Source: Campylobacter sp. US33a (GTDB taxonomy: Bacteria > Campylobacterota > Campylobacteria > Campylobacterales > Campylobacteraceae). From it: a stretch of DNA of 64,000 nucleotides. Below the pieces are notes generated by a model. The model saw only the letters and a list, made by a program, of their open reading frames with translations, was not told the origin of the DNA and made no database searches. The stretch spans positions 1 through 64,000 of the forward strand of contig NZ_RYYL01000004.1 of NCBI RefSeq assembly GCF_004378855.1, in the 5' to 3' direction. This document shows positions 53,314-63,900 of the stretch, piece by piece. The position numbers and the translations under genes are program-made. Numbering within the stretch: the stretch's first letter is position 1; each line of letters begins with the position of its first letter.

Positions 53314-54137
53314 TGCTTTATTTTATTCCTACTCCTATAGGAAATTTAAGCGATATTTCTTTTCGTACTTTAGAGCTTTTAAAGACTTGCGAAATTTTAA
53401 TTTGCGAAGATACAAGAGTTGCTAAGTCTTTAATTGCTTTGTTAAATTCTAAATACAAACTTCAAATTCAACCCAAAACTTATCTTTCTTTTCATACTCA
53501 TAATGAAAAAGAATTTTTTGCAAGAGTAGATATTGATTTTTTTAATCAAGATATTATATTTATGAGCGATGCAGGAATGCCTGGTATTAGCGATCCAGGA
53601 CAATCTTTAATACAATTTGCTTGGGAAAATCAAATTCCTTATGAGGTTTTACCTGGTGCAAATGCGGCTTTACTTGCTATCGTAAGCTCAAGCTTTTGTA
53701 AAAAAGAATTTATTTTTATGGGTTTTTTACCAAATACAGGCAGACAAAGACAAAAAGATTTAGAAAAAGTATTGAAAAATCCTTATCCAAGTGTGATTTA
53801 TGAGTCTCCTAAACGTATTTTAGATCTTATAGAAAGTATTGCAAAATTAGAACCTCAAAGAGAAATTTTTGCCATTAAAGAGGCGACTAAAAAATTTGAA
53901 AAAAAATTCAAAAATACCGCACAAAATTTAGTTACAGAACTTAAAAATCATAATTTAAATGGCGAGTGGGTTGTTGTGATAAAAGAAAATGGGGAAGAAT
54001 TCACTCAAGGAGCTTTATGTGAGAGTGATATTTTAGAACTTGAGTTACCATTAAAGACAAAAAGTAAATTATTAGCCAAATTAAGTGGAAAAAATGCAAA
54101 AGAAATATATCAAAAACTACATTTAAGTAAATTTTAG
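53313..54137 (+). CDS. rsmI: 16S rRNA (cytidine-1402-2'-O)-methyltransferase RsmI
   Basis: The 274-residue tetrapyrrole-methylase-fold protein opens LYFIPTPIGNLSDIS, the RsmI signature, and continues with CEDTRVA and SDAGMPGISDPG. It methylates C1402 in the ribosomal decoding centre. TAATG coupling links it to rpmE, and an rRNA/tRNA methyltransferase follows. Confidence 0.95.
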   Translation: MLYFIPTPIGNLSDISFRTLELLKTCEILICEDTRVAKSLIALLNSKYKLQIQPKTYLSFHTHNEKEFFARVDIDFFNQDIIFMSDAGMPGISDPGQSLIQFAWENQIPYEVLPGANAALLAIVSSSFCKKEFIFMGFLPNTGRQRQKDLEKVLKNPYPSVIYESPKRILDLIESIAKLEPQREIFAIKEATKKFEKKFKNTAQNLVTELKNHNLNGEWVVVIKENGEEFTQGALCESDILELELPLKTKSKLLAKLSGKNAKEIYQKLHLSKF

Positions 54138-54150
54138 ATATTATTTTTCA

Positions 54151-54831
54151 ATGGTAGTTTATGGCAAACAAATATTTTTTTATATTTTAAAAAATCACAA
54201 AGAATTAGTCAATGAGCTTTATCTTGCTAAAGAGTGCGATAAAGAGAGTTTTAGGTTAATTGCGAATTCGGGATTTAAGGTTAAAAGACTTGATTTTAAA
54301 ACTGCGCAAGCTTATGCAAAGGGTGGAAATCATCAAGGCTTTTTAATGGATATAAAAGATTATGAATTTGCATGCTTTTCTAAGGTAAAATCCGCTCAAT
54401 TTATCGTCATACTTTACGGTTTAAGTGATGTTGGAAATATAGGAGCCATAGCAAGAACGGCTTATGCTTTGGGTGTTGATGCTTTGATTTATATTGGTGA
54501 AAATTTGGCAATGGAAGGAGTGATACGCACAAGTAGTGGTGCGGCGCTTGATTTACCTATAGTTGCAACTAAAGATATTTCAAGTGTTTTAAATGAGTTA
54601 AAACAGCAAGGTTTTTATCTATACGCTAGCGATGGCAGCGGAAAAGACATACACACGGTAAAAATAAAGGAAAAAAAGGCTTTAATTTTAGGAAGTGAAG
54701 GTTTTGGTATAGCACCAAAGATAGTAAAAAAATGCGATGAATGTGTGGGTATTACAATGAAAAATAGTTTTGATAGCCTTAATGTAAGCGCCGCATTTGC
54801 AATACTTTGTGATAGGATGGTTAATGGATAA
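54151..54831 (+). CDS. SpoU-family 2'-O-ribose RNA methyltransferase (RlmB-like)
   Basis: The 226-residue protein has the TrmH/SpoU knot motifs: LSDVGNIGAIARTAYALGVD (motif 1, about 90-109), LILGSEGFGIAP (motif 2) and NSFDSLNVSAAFAI (motif 3). The short N-terminal domain resembles the L30e-like substrate-binding part of RlmB. Whether it targets G2251 of 23S rRNA or a tRNA is not decided. It overlaps the next gene by 8 bp. Confidence 0.85.
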   Translation: MVVYGKQIFFYILKNHKELVNELYLAKECDKESFRLIANSGFKVKRLDFKTAQAYAKGGNHQGFLMDIKDYEFACFSKVKSAQFIVILYGLSDVGNIGAIARTAYALGVDALIYIGENLAMEGVIRTSSGAALDLPIVATKDISSVLNELKQQGFYLYASDGSGKDIHTVKIKEKKALILGSEGFGIAPKIVKKCDECVGITMKNSFDSLNVSAAFAILCDRMVNG

Positions 54832-55777
54832 TTTTAACAAAATACAAAATTTGGATTTAAAAGAAGCGGTTCGAAGAACTCAAATTGAATATGATTTTTT
54901 AGAAGCATTGGTACAGAAAGATTTTGCAACTTTGCAACGATTTAATGTCAGAGGCTTTTTAAAAATTTTAAGCAAAGAATACGACATTGATTTTACTGAA
55001 TTTATGGAAGAATTCGATGCTTATTTGGAAGAAAATGCATCAAATTTAAAGCCAGCGAGCAAAACCATTATCATTCCTAAACTTGATGCGTATGCGAGTA
55101 AAAATTCCGGTCTTTGGCAGTGGTTTATAGGATTTATTATTGTTGGTGTAATAGGCGGTGGGGTGTATTATTATGATGTGATTTCTTTGATTAGCAATAA
55201 AGCGGGTATTGCAAATTCCGAAGAAAGTACTCCTTTGCAAAATGGTGTTGTTGTGGTAGATAATCAATCAATCCAAAAAGATATGCAAGAAAATGATAAT
55301 GCTCTTGTTTTGGCGGAAAATGCAGAGGATAATCTCATTGAACAAAATGCAAGTAAAGAACAGGAGCAAGTTTTGGAAAATAATACTTCTGCGCCGACTT
55401 TGTTTGCACAAAATACGGATCAGAATATTGAAAATAATATAAGTCAAGAAGATGTAAATATTCAAGAAGAGCTCGTAAAACCAAAATTTAGTGAAGCCCA
55501 ATTTGCAAGCTCGGATAAAATTTGGGTGGGATTTATAGATATAAAAACCCTTAAAAAAACTTCCCTTGTAAAAAATAAAAAATTTAGTGTCAATCTTGTT
55601 AATGGCGGAGATAGATTGATGGTCATTGGAACTAATGCCATTACAATGATTGATGAAAATGGCAATGAATTTAAGTATCCTGCAGGAAAGCTAAAGCGCT
55701 TTATTATCCGTGATAATACCATAAGAAATATAGATTTAGCTGAGTTTGCAAAATATAATAAGGGCAAGGGATGGTAA
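54824..55777 (+). CDS. RodZ-like membrane protein
   Basis: The 317-residue protein has an N-terminal cytosolic helical domain with TQIEYDFLEALVQKDFATL and VRGFLKILSKEY, matching the RodZ helix-turn-helix core that docks on MreB. A membrane segment (about 99-122) and an acidic, Asn/Gln-rich periplasmic linker follow, then a beta-rich C-terminal domain. RodZ organises cell-shape machinery; in a helical Campylobacter with MreB that is plausible but inferred. I place the start at 54824 (MDNFNKIQ), inside the end of the rRNA methyltransferase gene. Confidence 0.72.
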   Translation: MDNFNKIQNLDLKEAVRRTQIEYDFLEALVQKDFATLQRFNVRGFLKILSKEYDIDFTEFMEEFDAYLEENASNLKPASKTIIIPKLDAYASKNSGLWQWFIGFIIVGVIGGGVYYYDVISLISNKAGIANSEESTPLQNGVVVVDNQSIQKDMQENDNALVLAENAEDNLIEQNASKEQEQVLENNTSAPTLFAQNTDQNIENNISQEDVNIQEELVKPKFSEAQFASSDKIWVGFIDIKTLKKTSLVKNKKFSVNLVNGGDRLMVIGTNAITMIDENGNEFKYPAGKLKRFIIRDNTIRNIDLAEFAKYNKGKGW

Positions 55778-56577
55778 GATTTTTTTTTATTATTGTATTT
55801 TTATCAAATCAACTTTTGGCATTAACAGCACTTGAACTTGCAGAGCATATGGTAGATGATGTAAGCAAACAAAATAAATTAAGAGCTTTATTTGATAATA
55901 AAAATTATCAAGATTCAAATGGAAATTTAGATATTGATAAAATCACAAGAACGCTTAAGATTAATTCTTTGATTGATTTTGCTTTAAAAGAACCAGCTAC
56001 AATGCGAATTTCTTTTAAAGCAAAAACTGAGGGAATACTTTTTTTTAAGATTGTTAACGATGCTTTAAATAATTCAGGTTTTATTTATTTTACTCCCATT
56101 GATTTAAGTTTAAGAGACGGCAATATTTTTTATCAGATAGAAGTGCAATCTCAGTATATTCTTGATTCTGGAAGTTTTTATAATCTTTTAAAACAAAATT
56201 CTGTTTTTATTGAAGATGTTCAAAAAGTGGGAGCTTTTGATTACGAATATACTCTAGATTTTTCAAAAGCTTTTTTAAAACCTAATGTGAATGTGCCTTT
56301 AAATGAAGAGGTTGTTTTAGAGAAACCTTTAAGAGATTATATTGTTTTGTTGCAAGGTGCAAAAAGTATAGAAATTACCTCAAATTCTATGGATGTATGG
56401 TTTGCAAAAATTATATTTTTGGATCAAAATTTAAATTTAATTCGTGCGGTTCAAAGCTCTACGAAAAGTGATAAATTTAAAGATTTTATTCCCAGCGGTG
56501 CAGTTTATGCTATTATAGGCGATATATTTACTCTTGATAATATACGCAGAGGTTTAACTATTTATCTAAAAAAGTGA
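55771..56577 (+). CDS. Conserved periplasmic protein (Cj0151c-like)
   Basis: The 268-residue protein has a signal peptide (about 1-17, ending LLALTA) and a mature alpha/beta domain with no motif I recognise. It overlaps the RodZ-like gene by 7 bp, and both are exported or membrane proteins, so a shared envelope role is possible. The function is unknown. Confidence 0.75.
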   Translation: MVRFFFIIVFLSNQLLALTALELAEHMVDDVSKQNKLRALFDNKNYQDSNGNLDIDKITRTLKINSLIDFALKEPATMRISFKAKTEGILFFKIVNDALNNSGFIYFTPIDLSLRDGNIFYQIEVQSQYILDSGSFYNLLKQNSVFIEDVQKVGAFDYEYTLDFSKAFLKPNVNVPLNEEVVLEKPLRDYIVLLQGAKSIEITSNSMDVWFAKIIFLDQNLNLIRAVQSSTKSDKFKDFIPSGAVYAIIGDIFTLDNIRRGLTIYLKK

Positions 56578-56583
56578 GACAAA

Positions 56584-57789
56584 ATGTTTGAAGAAATTCA
56601 TTTTAATACCATAGAAAGACTTCCAAATTATGTTTTTGCAGAAGTAAATGCAATCAAAATGGCAGCAAGAAGAGCTGGAGCAGATATCATCGATTTTTCT
56701 ATGGGAAATCCTGATGGCAAAACACCACAACACATCATTGATAAGCTTTGTGAAAGTGCAAACAAAGACAAGACTTCGGGCTATTCAACTTCTATGGGAA
56801 TTTATAAACTCCGTTTAGCCATTTGTAATTGGTATAAAAGAAAATATGGCGTGAATTTAGATCCAGATAGCGAAGTGGTAGCTACTATGGGTTCTAAGGA
56901 AGGCTTTGTAAATTTAGCAAGAGCGATTATTAATCCTGGTGATGTTGCTATAGTACCAACTCCTGCTTATCCTATCCACACTCAAGCTTTTATCATTGCA
57001 GGGGGAAATGTAGCTAAAATGCCTTTAATTTATAATGAAAAATTTGAGCTTGATGAAAATCAATTTTTTGAAGATTTAAATAGAACTTTACATGAAAGCA
57101 TTCCGCGTCCAAAATATGTAGTGGTAAATTTTCCACACAATCCTACCACTGTGACTTGCGAAAAAAGCTTTTATGAAAGACTTGTTGCAACTGCTAAAAA
57201 AGAAAGATTTTATATTATTTCAGATATTGCTTATGCAGATCTTACTTATGATGAGTATAAAACTCCATCTATTTTAGAAGTAGAAGGCGCAAAAGATGTA
57301 GCGGTAGAAACTTACACTCTTTCAAAATCTTATAATATGGCAGGTTGGCGTGTGGGTTTTGTTGTGGGCAATAAACGCTTAGTGGCTGCACTTAAGAAGA
57401 TAAAATCATGGTTTGATTATGGTATGTATACACCTATACAAGTAGCTGCTACTATAGCTTTAGATGGGGATCAAAAATGTGTTGATGAAATTAGGGCTAC
57501 TTATGATAAAAGAATGCATATTTTACTTGAAGCCTTTGAAAATGCTGGTTGGAAGCTTTCAAAACCAAGGGCAAGTATGTTTGTGTGGGCAAGATTACCT
57601 GAAAGTAAAATGCATTTAAAGAGTTTAGAATTTTCAAAACAACTCTTGCAAAGTGCAAGTGTGGCAGTAAGCCCTGGTATTGGTTTTGGTGAAGCGGGTG
57701 ATGAGTATGTAAGGATAGCTTTAATAGAAAATGAAAATCGTATCCGACAAGCTGCAAGAAATATTAAAAAATATTTAAAAGAAGAATAA
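56584..57789 (+). CDS. PLP-dependent class I aminotransferase (AlaC-like)
   Basis: The 401-residue protein has the fold-type I aminotransferase layout: STSMGIYKLRLAI at the substrate site, NFPHNPTTVT (PLP-binding Asn), and the Schiff-base lysine K248 in LSKSYNMAGWRVGF. The sequence resembles alanine/glutamate-pyruvate aminotransferase AlaC more than AspC. It is 6 bp after the periplasmic gene and abuts hom, suggesting amino acid metabolism. Confidence 0.85.
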   Translation: MFEEIHFNTIERLPNYVFAEVNAIKMAARRAGADIIDFSMGNPDGKTPQHIIDKLCESANKDKTSGYSTSMGIYKLRLAICNWYKRKYGVNLDPDSEVVATMGSKEGFVNLARAIINPGDVAIVPTPAYPIHTQAFIIAGGNVAKMPLIYNEKFELDENQFFEDLNRTLHESIPRPKYVVVNFPHNPTTVTCEKSFYERLVATAKKERFYIISDIAYADLTYDEYKTPSILEVEGAKDVAVETYTLSKSYNMAGWRVGFVVGNKRLVAALKKIKSWFDYGMYTPIQVAATIALDGDQKCVDEIRATYDKRMHILLEAFENAGWKLSKPRASMFVWARLPESKMHLKSLEFSKQLLQSASVAVSPGIGFGEAGDEYVRIALIENENRIRQAARNIKKYLKEE

Positions 57790-59043
57790 ATGAGAGTAGC
57801 AATTTTAGGTTATGGAGTTGTAGGAAGTGCAGTTGTAGAAATTTTACTTAAAAATCAAGAGCTTATTAAAGCAAGGTGTAATGAAGAAATAATCCCTGTT
57901 GTAGCTTTAGCAAGAAGTACTAAAAAAAATGCTTTAATACCTGTGGTAAATGATATAGAAGAAATTTTAAACCGCGATGATATTGATGTTTTTGTAGAGC
58001 TTATGGGTGGTATTGAAACACCTTTGAAATTAATTAGCGAAATTCTACAAAGAAAAAAAGCAGTAGTTACTGCCAATAAAGCTTTGCTTGCTTATCATAG
58101 AGAAGAGCTAGAAAAATTAGCCCAAAATACAGCTTTTGGTTATGAGGCTAGTGTTGCAGGTGGAATTCCTATTATAAAAATTTTAAAAGAAGGGTTAAGT
58201 GCAAATAATATTTTTTGCATTAAAGGAATTTTAAATGGAACTAGCAATTATATTTTAACCCAAATGAGTAAAGGGGGTATTGATTTTAATTCTGTGCTAA
58301 AAAAAGCACAAGAATTAGGCTATGCAGAAGCTGATCCTACTTTTGACATTGAAGGGCAAGATGCAGCACATAAGCTTTTAATCTTGGCTAATATTGCTTA
58401 TGGTTTGCGTGCAAAACCTGAAGATATTTTAATAGAAGGTATTAGCAAAGTGAGTGATGAGGATATTTATTTTGCTAATGAATTTGAATACACGATTAAA
58501 CATTTGGGTATTGCAAAAATTAAAGATGATAAAGTAGAACTTCGCGTGCATCCTGCGATGACGAGTCGTGATAAAATGCTTGCCAAAGTAGATGGCGTGA
58601 TGAATGCTATTAGTATTTATGGAGATGTTTTAGGCGAAAGTTTGTATTATGGAGCAGGAGCGGGTGGCAAGGCTACTGCAAGTGCAGTGATAGCGGATTT
58701 AATAGACATAGCTAGAAAAGAAAAAAATTCTGCTATTTTTGGCTACTTAAATGATACTAAATATAAGCTTTTGCCAAAAGAAGAAAGCTATACAAAATAT
58801 TATTTAAGACTAAAAGTAGAAGACAAAATCGGGGTTTTGTCTAAAATTACTCAAATGATGAGTGAGCATGAAATTTCTATTGATAGCTTTTTGCAAAAAC
58901 CTAAAAAAGAGCAGGAAAATTCCGCAGTGTTATTTTTTGTAACACATCAAACTTATGAAAAAAATATACAAATTTTAATGCAAAAACTTAAAGAACAAGA
59001 ATTTGTAAAAGATGATGTTTTTATGATAAGAATCGAAGATTAA
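57790..59043 (+). CDS. hom: Homoserine dehydrogenase
   Basis: The 417-residue enzyme reduces aspartate semialdehyde to homoserine for threonine and methionine. It has the N-terminal GYGVVGSAVV dinucleotide loop, GILNGTSNYILTQM and the catalytic-lysine region AELGYAEADPTFDIEGQDAAHK (shown in part as LGYAEADPTFD), plus a C-terminal ACT regulatory domain (about 340-417). It directly follows the aminotransferase and shares a base with yraN. Confidence 0.95.
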   Translation: MRVAILGYGVVGSAVVEILLKNQELIKARCNEEIIPVVALARSTKKNALIPVVNDIEEILNRDDIDVFVELMGGIETPLKLISEILQRKKAVVTANKALLAYHREELEKLAQNTAFGYEASVAGGIPIIKILKEGLSANNIFCIKGILNGTSNYILTQMSKGGIDFNSVLKKAQELGYAEADPTFDIEGQDAAHKLLILANIAYGLRAKPEDILIEGISKVSDEDIYFANEFEYTIKHLGIAKIKDDKVELRVHPAMTSRDKMLAKVDGVMNAISIYGDVLGESLYYGAGAGGKATASAVIADLIDIARKEKNSAIFGYLNDTKYKLLPKEESYTKYYLRLKVEDKIGVLSKITQMMSEHEISIDSFLQKPKKEQENSAVLFFVTHQTYEKNIQILMQKLKEQEFVKDDVFMIRIED

Positions 59044-59381
59044 TGGGTTTAGCTGAATATCTTTTTGGCATGAAGGCAGAAGATAGAGCTTGTAAATTTT
59101 TAAAAAAGCAAGGCTATAAAATTATAGAACGCAATTTTCATTCTAAATTTGGTGAAATAGATATCATTGCTAAAAAGAATGAAATTTTGCATTTTATAGA
59201 AGTAAAAAGTACTGCAGGAGATTATGAAGTCGCTGAACGCTTGAATGCTAAAAAATATGAAAAGATTTTAAAGACTATTGAATTTTATACGCTCAAAAAA
59301 GGAATTTGCAACGATTTTCAACTTGATCTCATTTGTATTAAAAATGATGTGATAGAATTTGCTGAAAATATCAGTTTTTAA
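59043..59381 (+). CDS. YraN-family putative endonuclease
   Basis: The 112-residue protein has the UPF0102/YraN nuclease-like core GEIDIIAKKNEILHFIEVKS (D and E-x-K of a PD-(D/E)xK fold, about 37-56). The family resembles Holliday-junction resolvases but its role is unsettled. It starts one base into the hom stop. Confidence 0.9.
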   Translation: MGLAEYLFGMKAEDRACKFLKKQGYKIIERNFHSKFGEIDIIAKKNEILHFIEVKSTAGDYEVAERLNAKKYEKILKTIEFYTLKKGICNDFQLDLICIKNDVIEFAENISF

Positions 59382-59403
59382 GCTAATATTTTTTTTATTT
59401 GAT

Positions 59404-59409
59404 TAAAAT
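59404..59409 (+). promoter_or_regulatory. -10-like element for trxA
   Basis: TAAAAT lies 27 bp upstream of trxA, and AAGGAG precedes the ATG at 59437. Confidence 0.45.
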
Positions 59410-59436
59410 AGCAAATAAAAATTTAAGGAGAAAATT

Positions 59437-59751
59437 ATGGGAAAATATATTGAGTTAACTTCTGAGAATTTTGCAGAAGCAAAAGAAGGTGTAGCATTGG
59501 TTGATTTTTGGGCACCATGGTGCGGACCTTGTAGAATGCTTGCTCCAGTTATTGATGAGCTTGCAAATGATTTTGATGGAAAGGCAAAAATTTGCAAAGT
59601 AAACACCGATGAACAAGGCGATTTGGCTGCAGAATTTGGTGTTCGTTCTATTCCTACGCTTATTTTCTTTAAAAATGGTGAAGTGGTAGATCAACTTGTG
59701 GGTGCACAATCAAAACAAGCAATTAGCGATAAACTCAATTCTTTATTATAA
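59437..59751 (+). CDS. trxA: Thioredoxin
   Basis: The 104-residue protein has the redox site WAPWCGPC (C29, C32) and the cis-proline RSIPTL, as in E. coli thioredoxin 1. It reduces cytosolic disulfides using electrons from the adjacent trxB product. It has its own promoter-like element and ends at a terminator, so the two genes are separate units. Confidence 0.97.
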   Translation: MGKYIELTSENFAEAKEGVALVDFWAPWCGPCRMLAPVIDELANDFDGKAKICKVNTDEQGDLAAEFGVRSIPTLIFFKNGEVVDQLVGAQSKQAISDKLNSLL

Positions 59752-59755
59752 TTTT

Positions 59756-59777
59756 AAGCCACTTTTTGTGGCTTTTT
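59756..59777 (+). terminator. Rho-independent terminator of trxA
   Basis: A 7-bp stem (59756-59762 with 59768-59774), 5-nt loop and a T-run (59773-59777) follow the trxA stop by four bases. Confidence 0.85.
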
Positions 59778-59880
59778 CTGACTTTAATCTTCTTTTTTAT
59801 CAAATAATAATTTTTATTAACTACTATTAAGAATAATTTGTATATCATTATCAATAAAAATCAAAAATAAAGGAAAAACA

Positions 59881-60819
59881 ATGTTAGATGTAGCAATTAT
59901 AGGTGGAGGTCCTGCTGGACTTAGTGCTGGACTTTATGCCACAAGAGGTGGACTTAAAAATGTAGTGATGTTTGAAAAAGGTATGCCAGGAGGTCAAATT
60001 ACTTCAAGTTCTGAAATCGAAAATTATCCAGGTGTAGCACAAGTTATGGATGGAATTTCTTTTATGGCACCTTGGAGTGAGCAATGCATGCGTTTTGGCT
60101 TAAAGCACGAAATGGTAGGCGTGGAACAAGTTAGTAAAAATGCTGATGGAACTTTTACTATAAAGCTTGAAGGTGGTAAAAGTGAGCTTGCGAAAGCAGT
60201 GATTGTTTGTACAGGTTCTGCACCAAAAAGAGCAGGTTTTAAAGGTGAAGATGAATTTTTTGGTAAAGGTGTGAGTACTTGTGCGACTTGTGATGGATTT
60301 TTTTATAAAAATAAAGAAGTGGCGGTTTTAGGTGGTGGCGATACGGCTTTAGAAGAAGCTTTGTATCTAGCAAATATTTGTTCTAAAGTTTATTTGATTC
60401 ACCGCAGAGATGAATTTAGAGCTGCACCATCAACCGTTGGAAAAGTAAAGAAAAATGAAAAAATTGAGCTTATTACTAGTGCTAGCGTTGATGAGGTATA
60501 TGGCGATAAAATGGGTGTTACGGGTGTAAAAGTAAAACTAAAAGATGGTAGCATTAGGGATTTAAATGTGCCTGGGATTTTCACTTTTGTAGGCTTGAAT
60601 GTAAGGAATGAAATTTTAAAGCAAGATGATGGAAGCTTTTTGTGTGGTATGGAAGAAGGCGGACAAGTAAGTGTAAATCTTAAAATGCAAACAAGTGTTG
60701 CAGGGCTTTTTGCGGCAGGAGATCTTAGAAAAGACGCCCCAAAACAAGTTATTTGCGCAGCAGGAGATGGAGCAGTAGCGGCACTTAGTGCTATGGCTTA
60801 TATAGAAAGCTTGCATTAA
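59881..60819 (+). CDS. trxB: Thioredoxin reductase
   Basis: The 312-residue flavoenzyme transfers electrons from NADPH to thioredoxin. It has the N-terminal FAD loop [13 protein letters not shown], the redox pair CATC (C134, C137) and a second nucleotide loop [11 protein letters not shown]. The 129-bp spacer from trxA is AT-rich with an ATCATTATC half-site just upstream that resembles half a Fur-type box; this is weak evidence for iron or peroxide control. AAAGGA precedes the ATG. Confidence 0.96.
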   Translation: MLDVAIIGGGPAGLSAGLYATRGGLKNVVMFEKGMPGGQITSSSEIENYPGVAQVMDGISFMAPWSEQCMRFGLKHEMVGVEQVSKNADGTFTIKLEGGKSELAKAVIVCTGSAPKRAGFKGEDEFFGKGVSTCATCDGFFYKNKEVAVLGGGDTALEEALYLANICSKVYLIHRRDEFRAAPSTVGKVKKNEKIELITSASVDEVYGDKMGVTGVKVKLKDGSIRDLNVPGIFTFVGLNVRNEILKQDDGSFLCGMEEGGQVSVNLKMQTSVAGLFAAGDLRKDAPKQVICAAGDGAVAALSAMAYIESLH

Positions 60820-60880
60820 TCTTTTAGATTTGCTTTTGACTGAAATTTGTTTTTGATTAAATTTTAAAAGCAAATTTTAG

Positions 60881-60917
60881 CTATAATCTTTGTTTTATTA
60901 AAAAATGGAGATTATAG
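60881..60917 (+). promoter_or_regulatory. -10 element and 9-bp inverted repeat upstream of the acyltransferase fusion gene
   Basis: TATAAT (60882-60887) sits inside the left arm of a perfect 9-bp inverted repeat (60881-60889 with 60909-60917). The right arm lies between the GGAG (60907-60910) and the ATG at 60920. If the -10 is used the left arm is not transcribed, so the repeat would act as a DNA operator rather than an RNA hairpin. Confidence 0.45.
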
Positions 60918-60919
60918 TT

Positions 60920-63900
60920 ATGTCTTTGTTAAAAATTTATGGAGTTATTCCTTTTTTAATTGTTGGTTTTATTAATGCCTTTGTAGATTTGGGGCATAAA
61001 ATCATTATCCAAAATACTATATATAAAATTTACACAGGTCCTGAACAATTATTTTTAATTTCAATCGTTAATGCTCTAATGATACTTCCTTTCATTATGG
61101 TGCTTTCCCCTTCTGGCTTTTTGGCTGATAAATTTCCAAAAAATTCTGTGATGAAAATTTCAGCTTGGTTTTCAGTTGCTTTAACTTGTATTATTTGTAT
61201 TTGTTATTTTCTTGGGGCTTTTTGGCTCGCTTTTGTTATGACTTTTATTATGGGAGTGCAGTCTGCAATTTACTCTCCTGCTAAATATGGTTATATTAAA
61301 GAATTAGTTGGAAAAGATTTGCTTGCTTTAGGAAATGGTGCAATTTCAGCTGTTAGTATAGTGGCTATTTTAGCCGGTATGAGCGTATTTTCTTTTAGTT
61401 TTGAGTTACTTTATGATCCAAATTTAAGTGATCAAAATGCTGTGTTGAGACAAATTGCCCCTTTGGGATTTTTGTTGATTTTATTTGCTGGTTTTGAGCT
61501 TTTTATGGCGTATCGTTTGCCTAAATTAAAAGAAACTTTAGATATTAAATTTGATAAAGACAGATATTTAAAAGGGCAGTATTTAAAGGAAAATATCAAA
61601 CTTATTACTAAGGATAAAATTATTTGGCTTTGTGTAGTAGGTATCGCACTTTTTTGGTCTATTTCCCAGCTTTATTTAGTAGCTTTTCCTAATTTTACAA
61701 AAAGTATTTTGCTAGAAGAGAATACTTTTTTTGTGCAAATTACAATGGCTTGTTCTGGAATTGGCGTTATTTTTGGCTCTTTAATTGCTGGGCGTTTTTC
61801 TAAAAATTATATCGAACTAGGTCTTATTCCATTTGGAGCTTTAGGTGTCTTTCTTGCAACTTTTTTAACTCCTCATTTTGAAAGCTTGTATATTCATTCT
61901 ATCATTTTCTTTTTCTTTGGTTTGTGTGGAGCATTTTTTATCATTCCTTTAAATTCTTTAATGCAATTTTATGCCAAAGAAAATGACTTAGGAAAAATTC
62001 TAGCAGGCAATAATTTCATACAAAATGTCAGCATGTTGGTGTTTTTAATTTTTGCAACTTTATGTGCGTATTTTGAATTAAGGGTTGAAAATTTATTTTA
62101 TTTTATTATGTTGGTAAGTTTTTTTGGTGCTTGTTATGTGGTATTTAAATTGCCTTTTTCTTTGGTGCGCTTATTGGTAAGTTTTGCATTTTTTCAAAGA
62201 TATGATTTATTGGTAGAAGGGTTTAAAAATGTGCCTGAAAAAGGTGGAGTTTTATTGCTTGGAAATCATGTTTCATTTATAGATTGGGCTATAGTACAAA
62301 TGGCTATGCCTAGAAAAGTGCATTTTGTAATGGAGCGTAGCATTTATTCAAAATGGTATATACGCATTTTTTTAGATCGTTTTGGGGTTATTCCCGTGTC
62401 AAGTGGGGCAAGTAAAGGTGCTTTTGAGCTTGTGTCTAGTTATCTTAAAAAGGGTGAAGTGGTTTGTCTTTTCCCAGAAGGTGTGCTTTCAAGACACGGA
62501 CATTTAAATGAATTTAAAGCAGGTTTTGAGCATATTGGTAAGATGCTAGAAGAAAGTGAAAGCGTGATTTTGCCTTTTTATATCCGCGGTCTTTGGGGTA
62601 GTAGTTTTTCAAGAAGTGATGAGGAATTTTCTGCAAGACATAGAAGTTTAAGTAAGAGAAATATTGCTATTGTGTTTGGAAAAATTATGAGTATTCATTC
62701 AACTAAAGAAGAGGTTAAAAGCAAGGTTTTTGAGCTTTCTTTTAAAGCGTGGGAATCTCAATGTCTTGCGATGCAAACCATTGCTAGGGTTTGGATTGAT
62801 AATGCGAAGAGAAATCTTTCTCGCATTGCTATCATTGATACTATCACAGGCAGTATGACTTATAGAAGGCTTTTGGCACTTACTTTAATGCTTTCTTTAG
62901 AAATTAAGAAAAATACACAAAAATTTGATATTAAACCCAAACAAGGAGCTTATGCTCCACCACAAGAGTGTGTAGGGATTTTATTGCCTGCTTCAATGGC
63001 GAGCTCAATGTGTAATCTTGCCACACTCATTGCGCAAAAAATCGTTGTAAATTTAAATTTCACAGCAGGAAATAAGGCCTTAAACGCGGCAATTGAAAAT
63101 GCAGGCATTAAGCAAATTTATACTTCAAGAAAATTCCTTGAAAAACTTAACAATAAAGGCGTTTACTTTGAATTTGGCACGGATATAAATTGGGTTTATA
63201 TGGAAGATATTGTTGCGGAATTTAAAGCTAAAAAATTAAAAATTTTAAGCTTTTTGGCTATGGCGAGTTTTTTGCCATCTTTTGCATTAAAAAGTATTTT
63301 TTCTCCACAAAATAATAATCTCGCAGTTGCAGCTATACTCTTTAGCAGCGGAAGTGAGGGACAGCCAAAAGGTGTGATGTTAAATCATAGAAATATTTTA
63401 AGTAATATCTCTCAAATTTCTGATGTGCTTTGTACAAAAGATGACGATGTTATGCTTTCATCTTTACCGCCATTCCATGCTTTTGGTTTAAGCGTAACAA
63501 CTTTTTTACCGCTTCTAGATTCTATTATTAGCGTGACTTTTGCAGATCCAACCGATGCTTTGGGCGTTGCAAAGGCTGTAGCTAAAAATAATATTACGAT
63601 TATGTGTGGAACTTCTACTTTTCTTGGAATTTATGCAAGAAATAAAAAACTTGATGCTTTGATGTTTGAAAGCTTGCGTGTTGTTGTTAGTGGCGCTGAA
63701 AAACTTAAGAGTGAGGTAAGAACAGCTTTTGAGATGAAATTTCATAAAAGAATTTATGAGGGTTATGGGGCGACTGAAACGACTCCAGTGGCCAGTGTGA
63801 ATTTACCAAATAAATTTGATGTGGATTATTGGGTTTGTCATAGAGGTACTAAAGAAGGAAGTGTGGGAATGCCTTTGCCTGGAACGGCTGTAAGGATTGT

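Noticed and set aside
59820-59880. Fur or PerR box upstream of trxB
   Set aside because: Only one half-site (ATCATTATC) fits; the other half is poor, so it is not listed as a feature.
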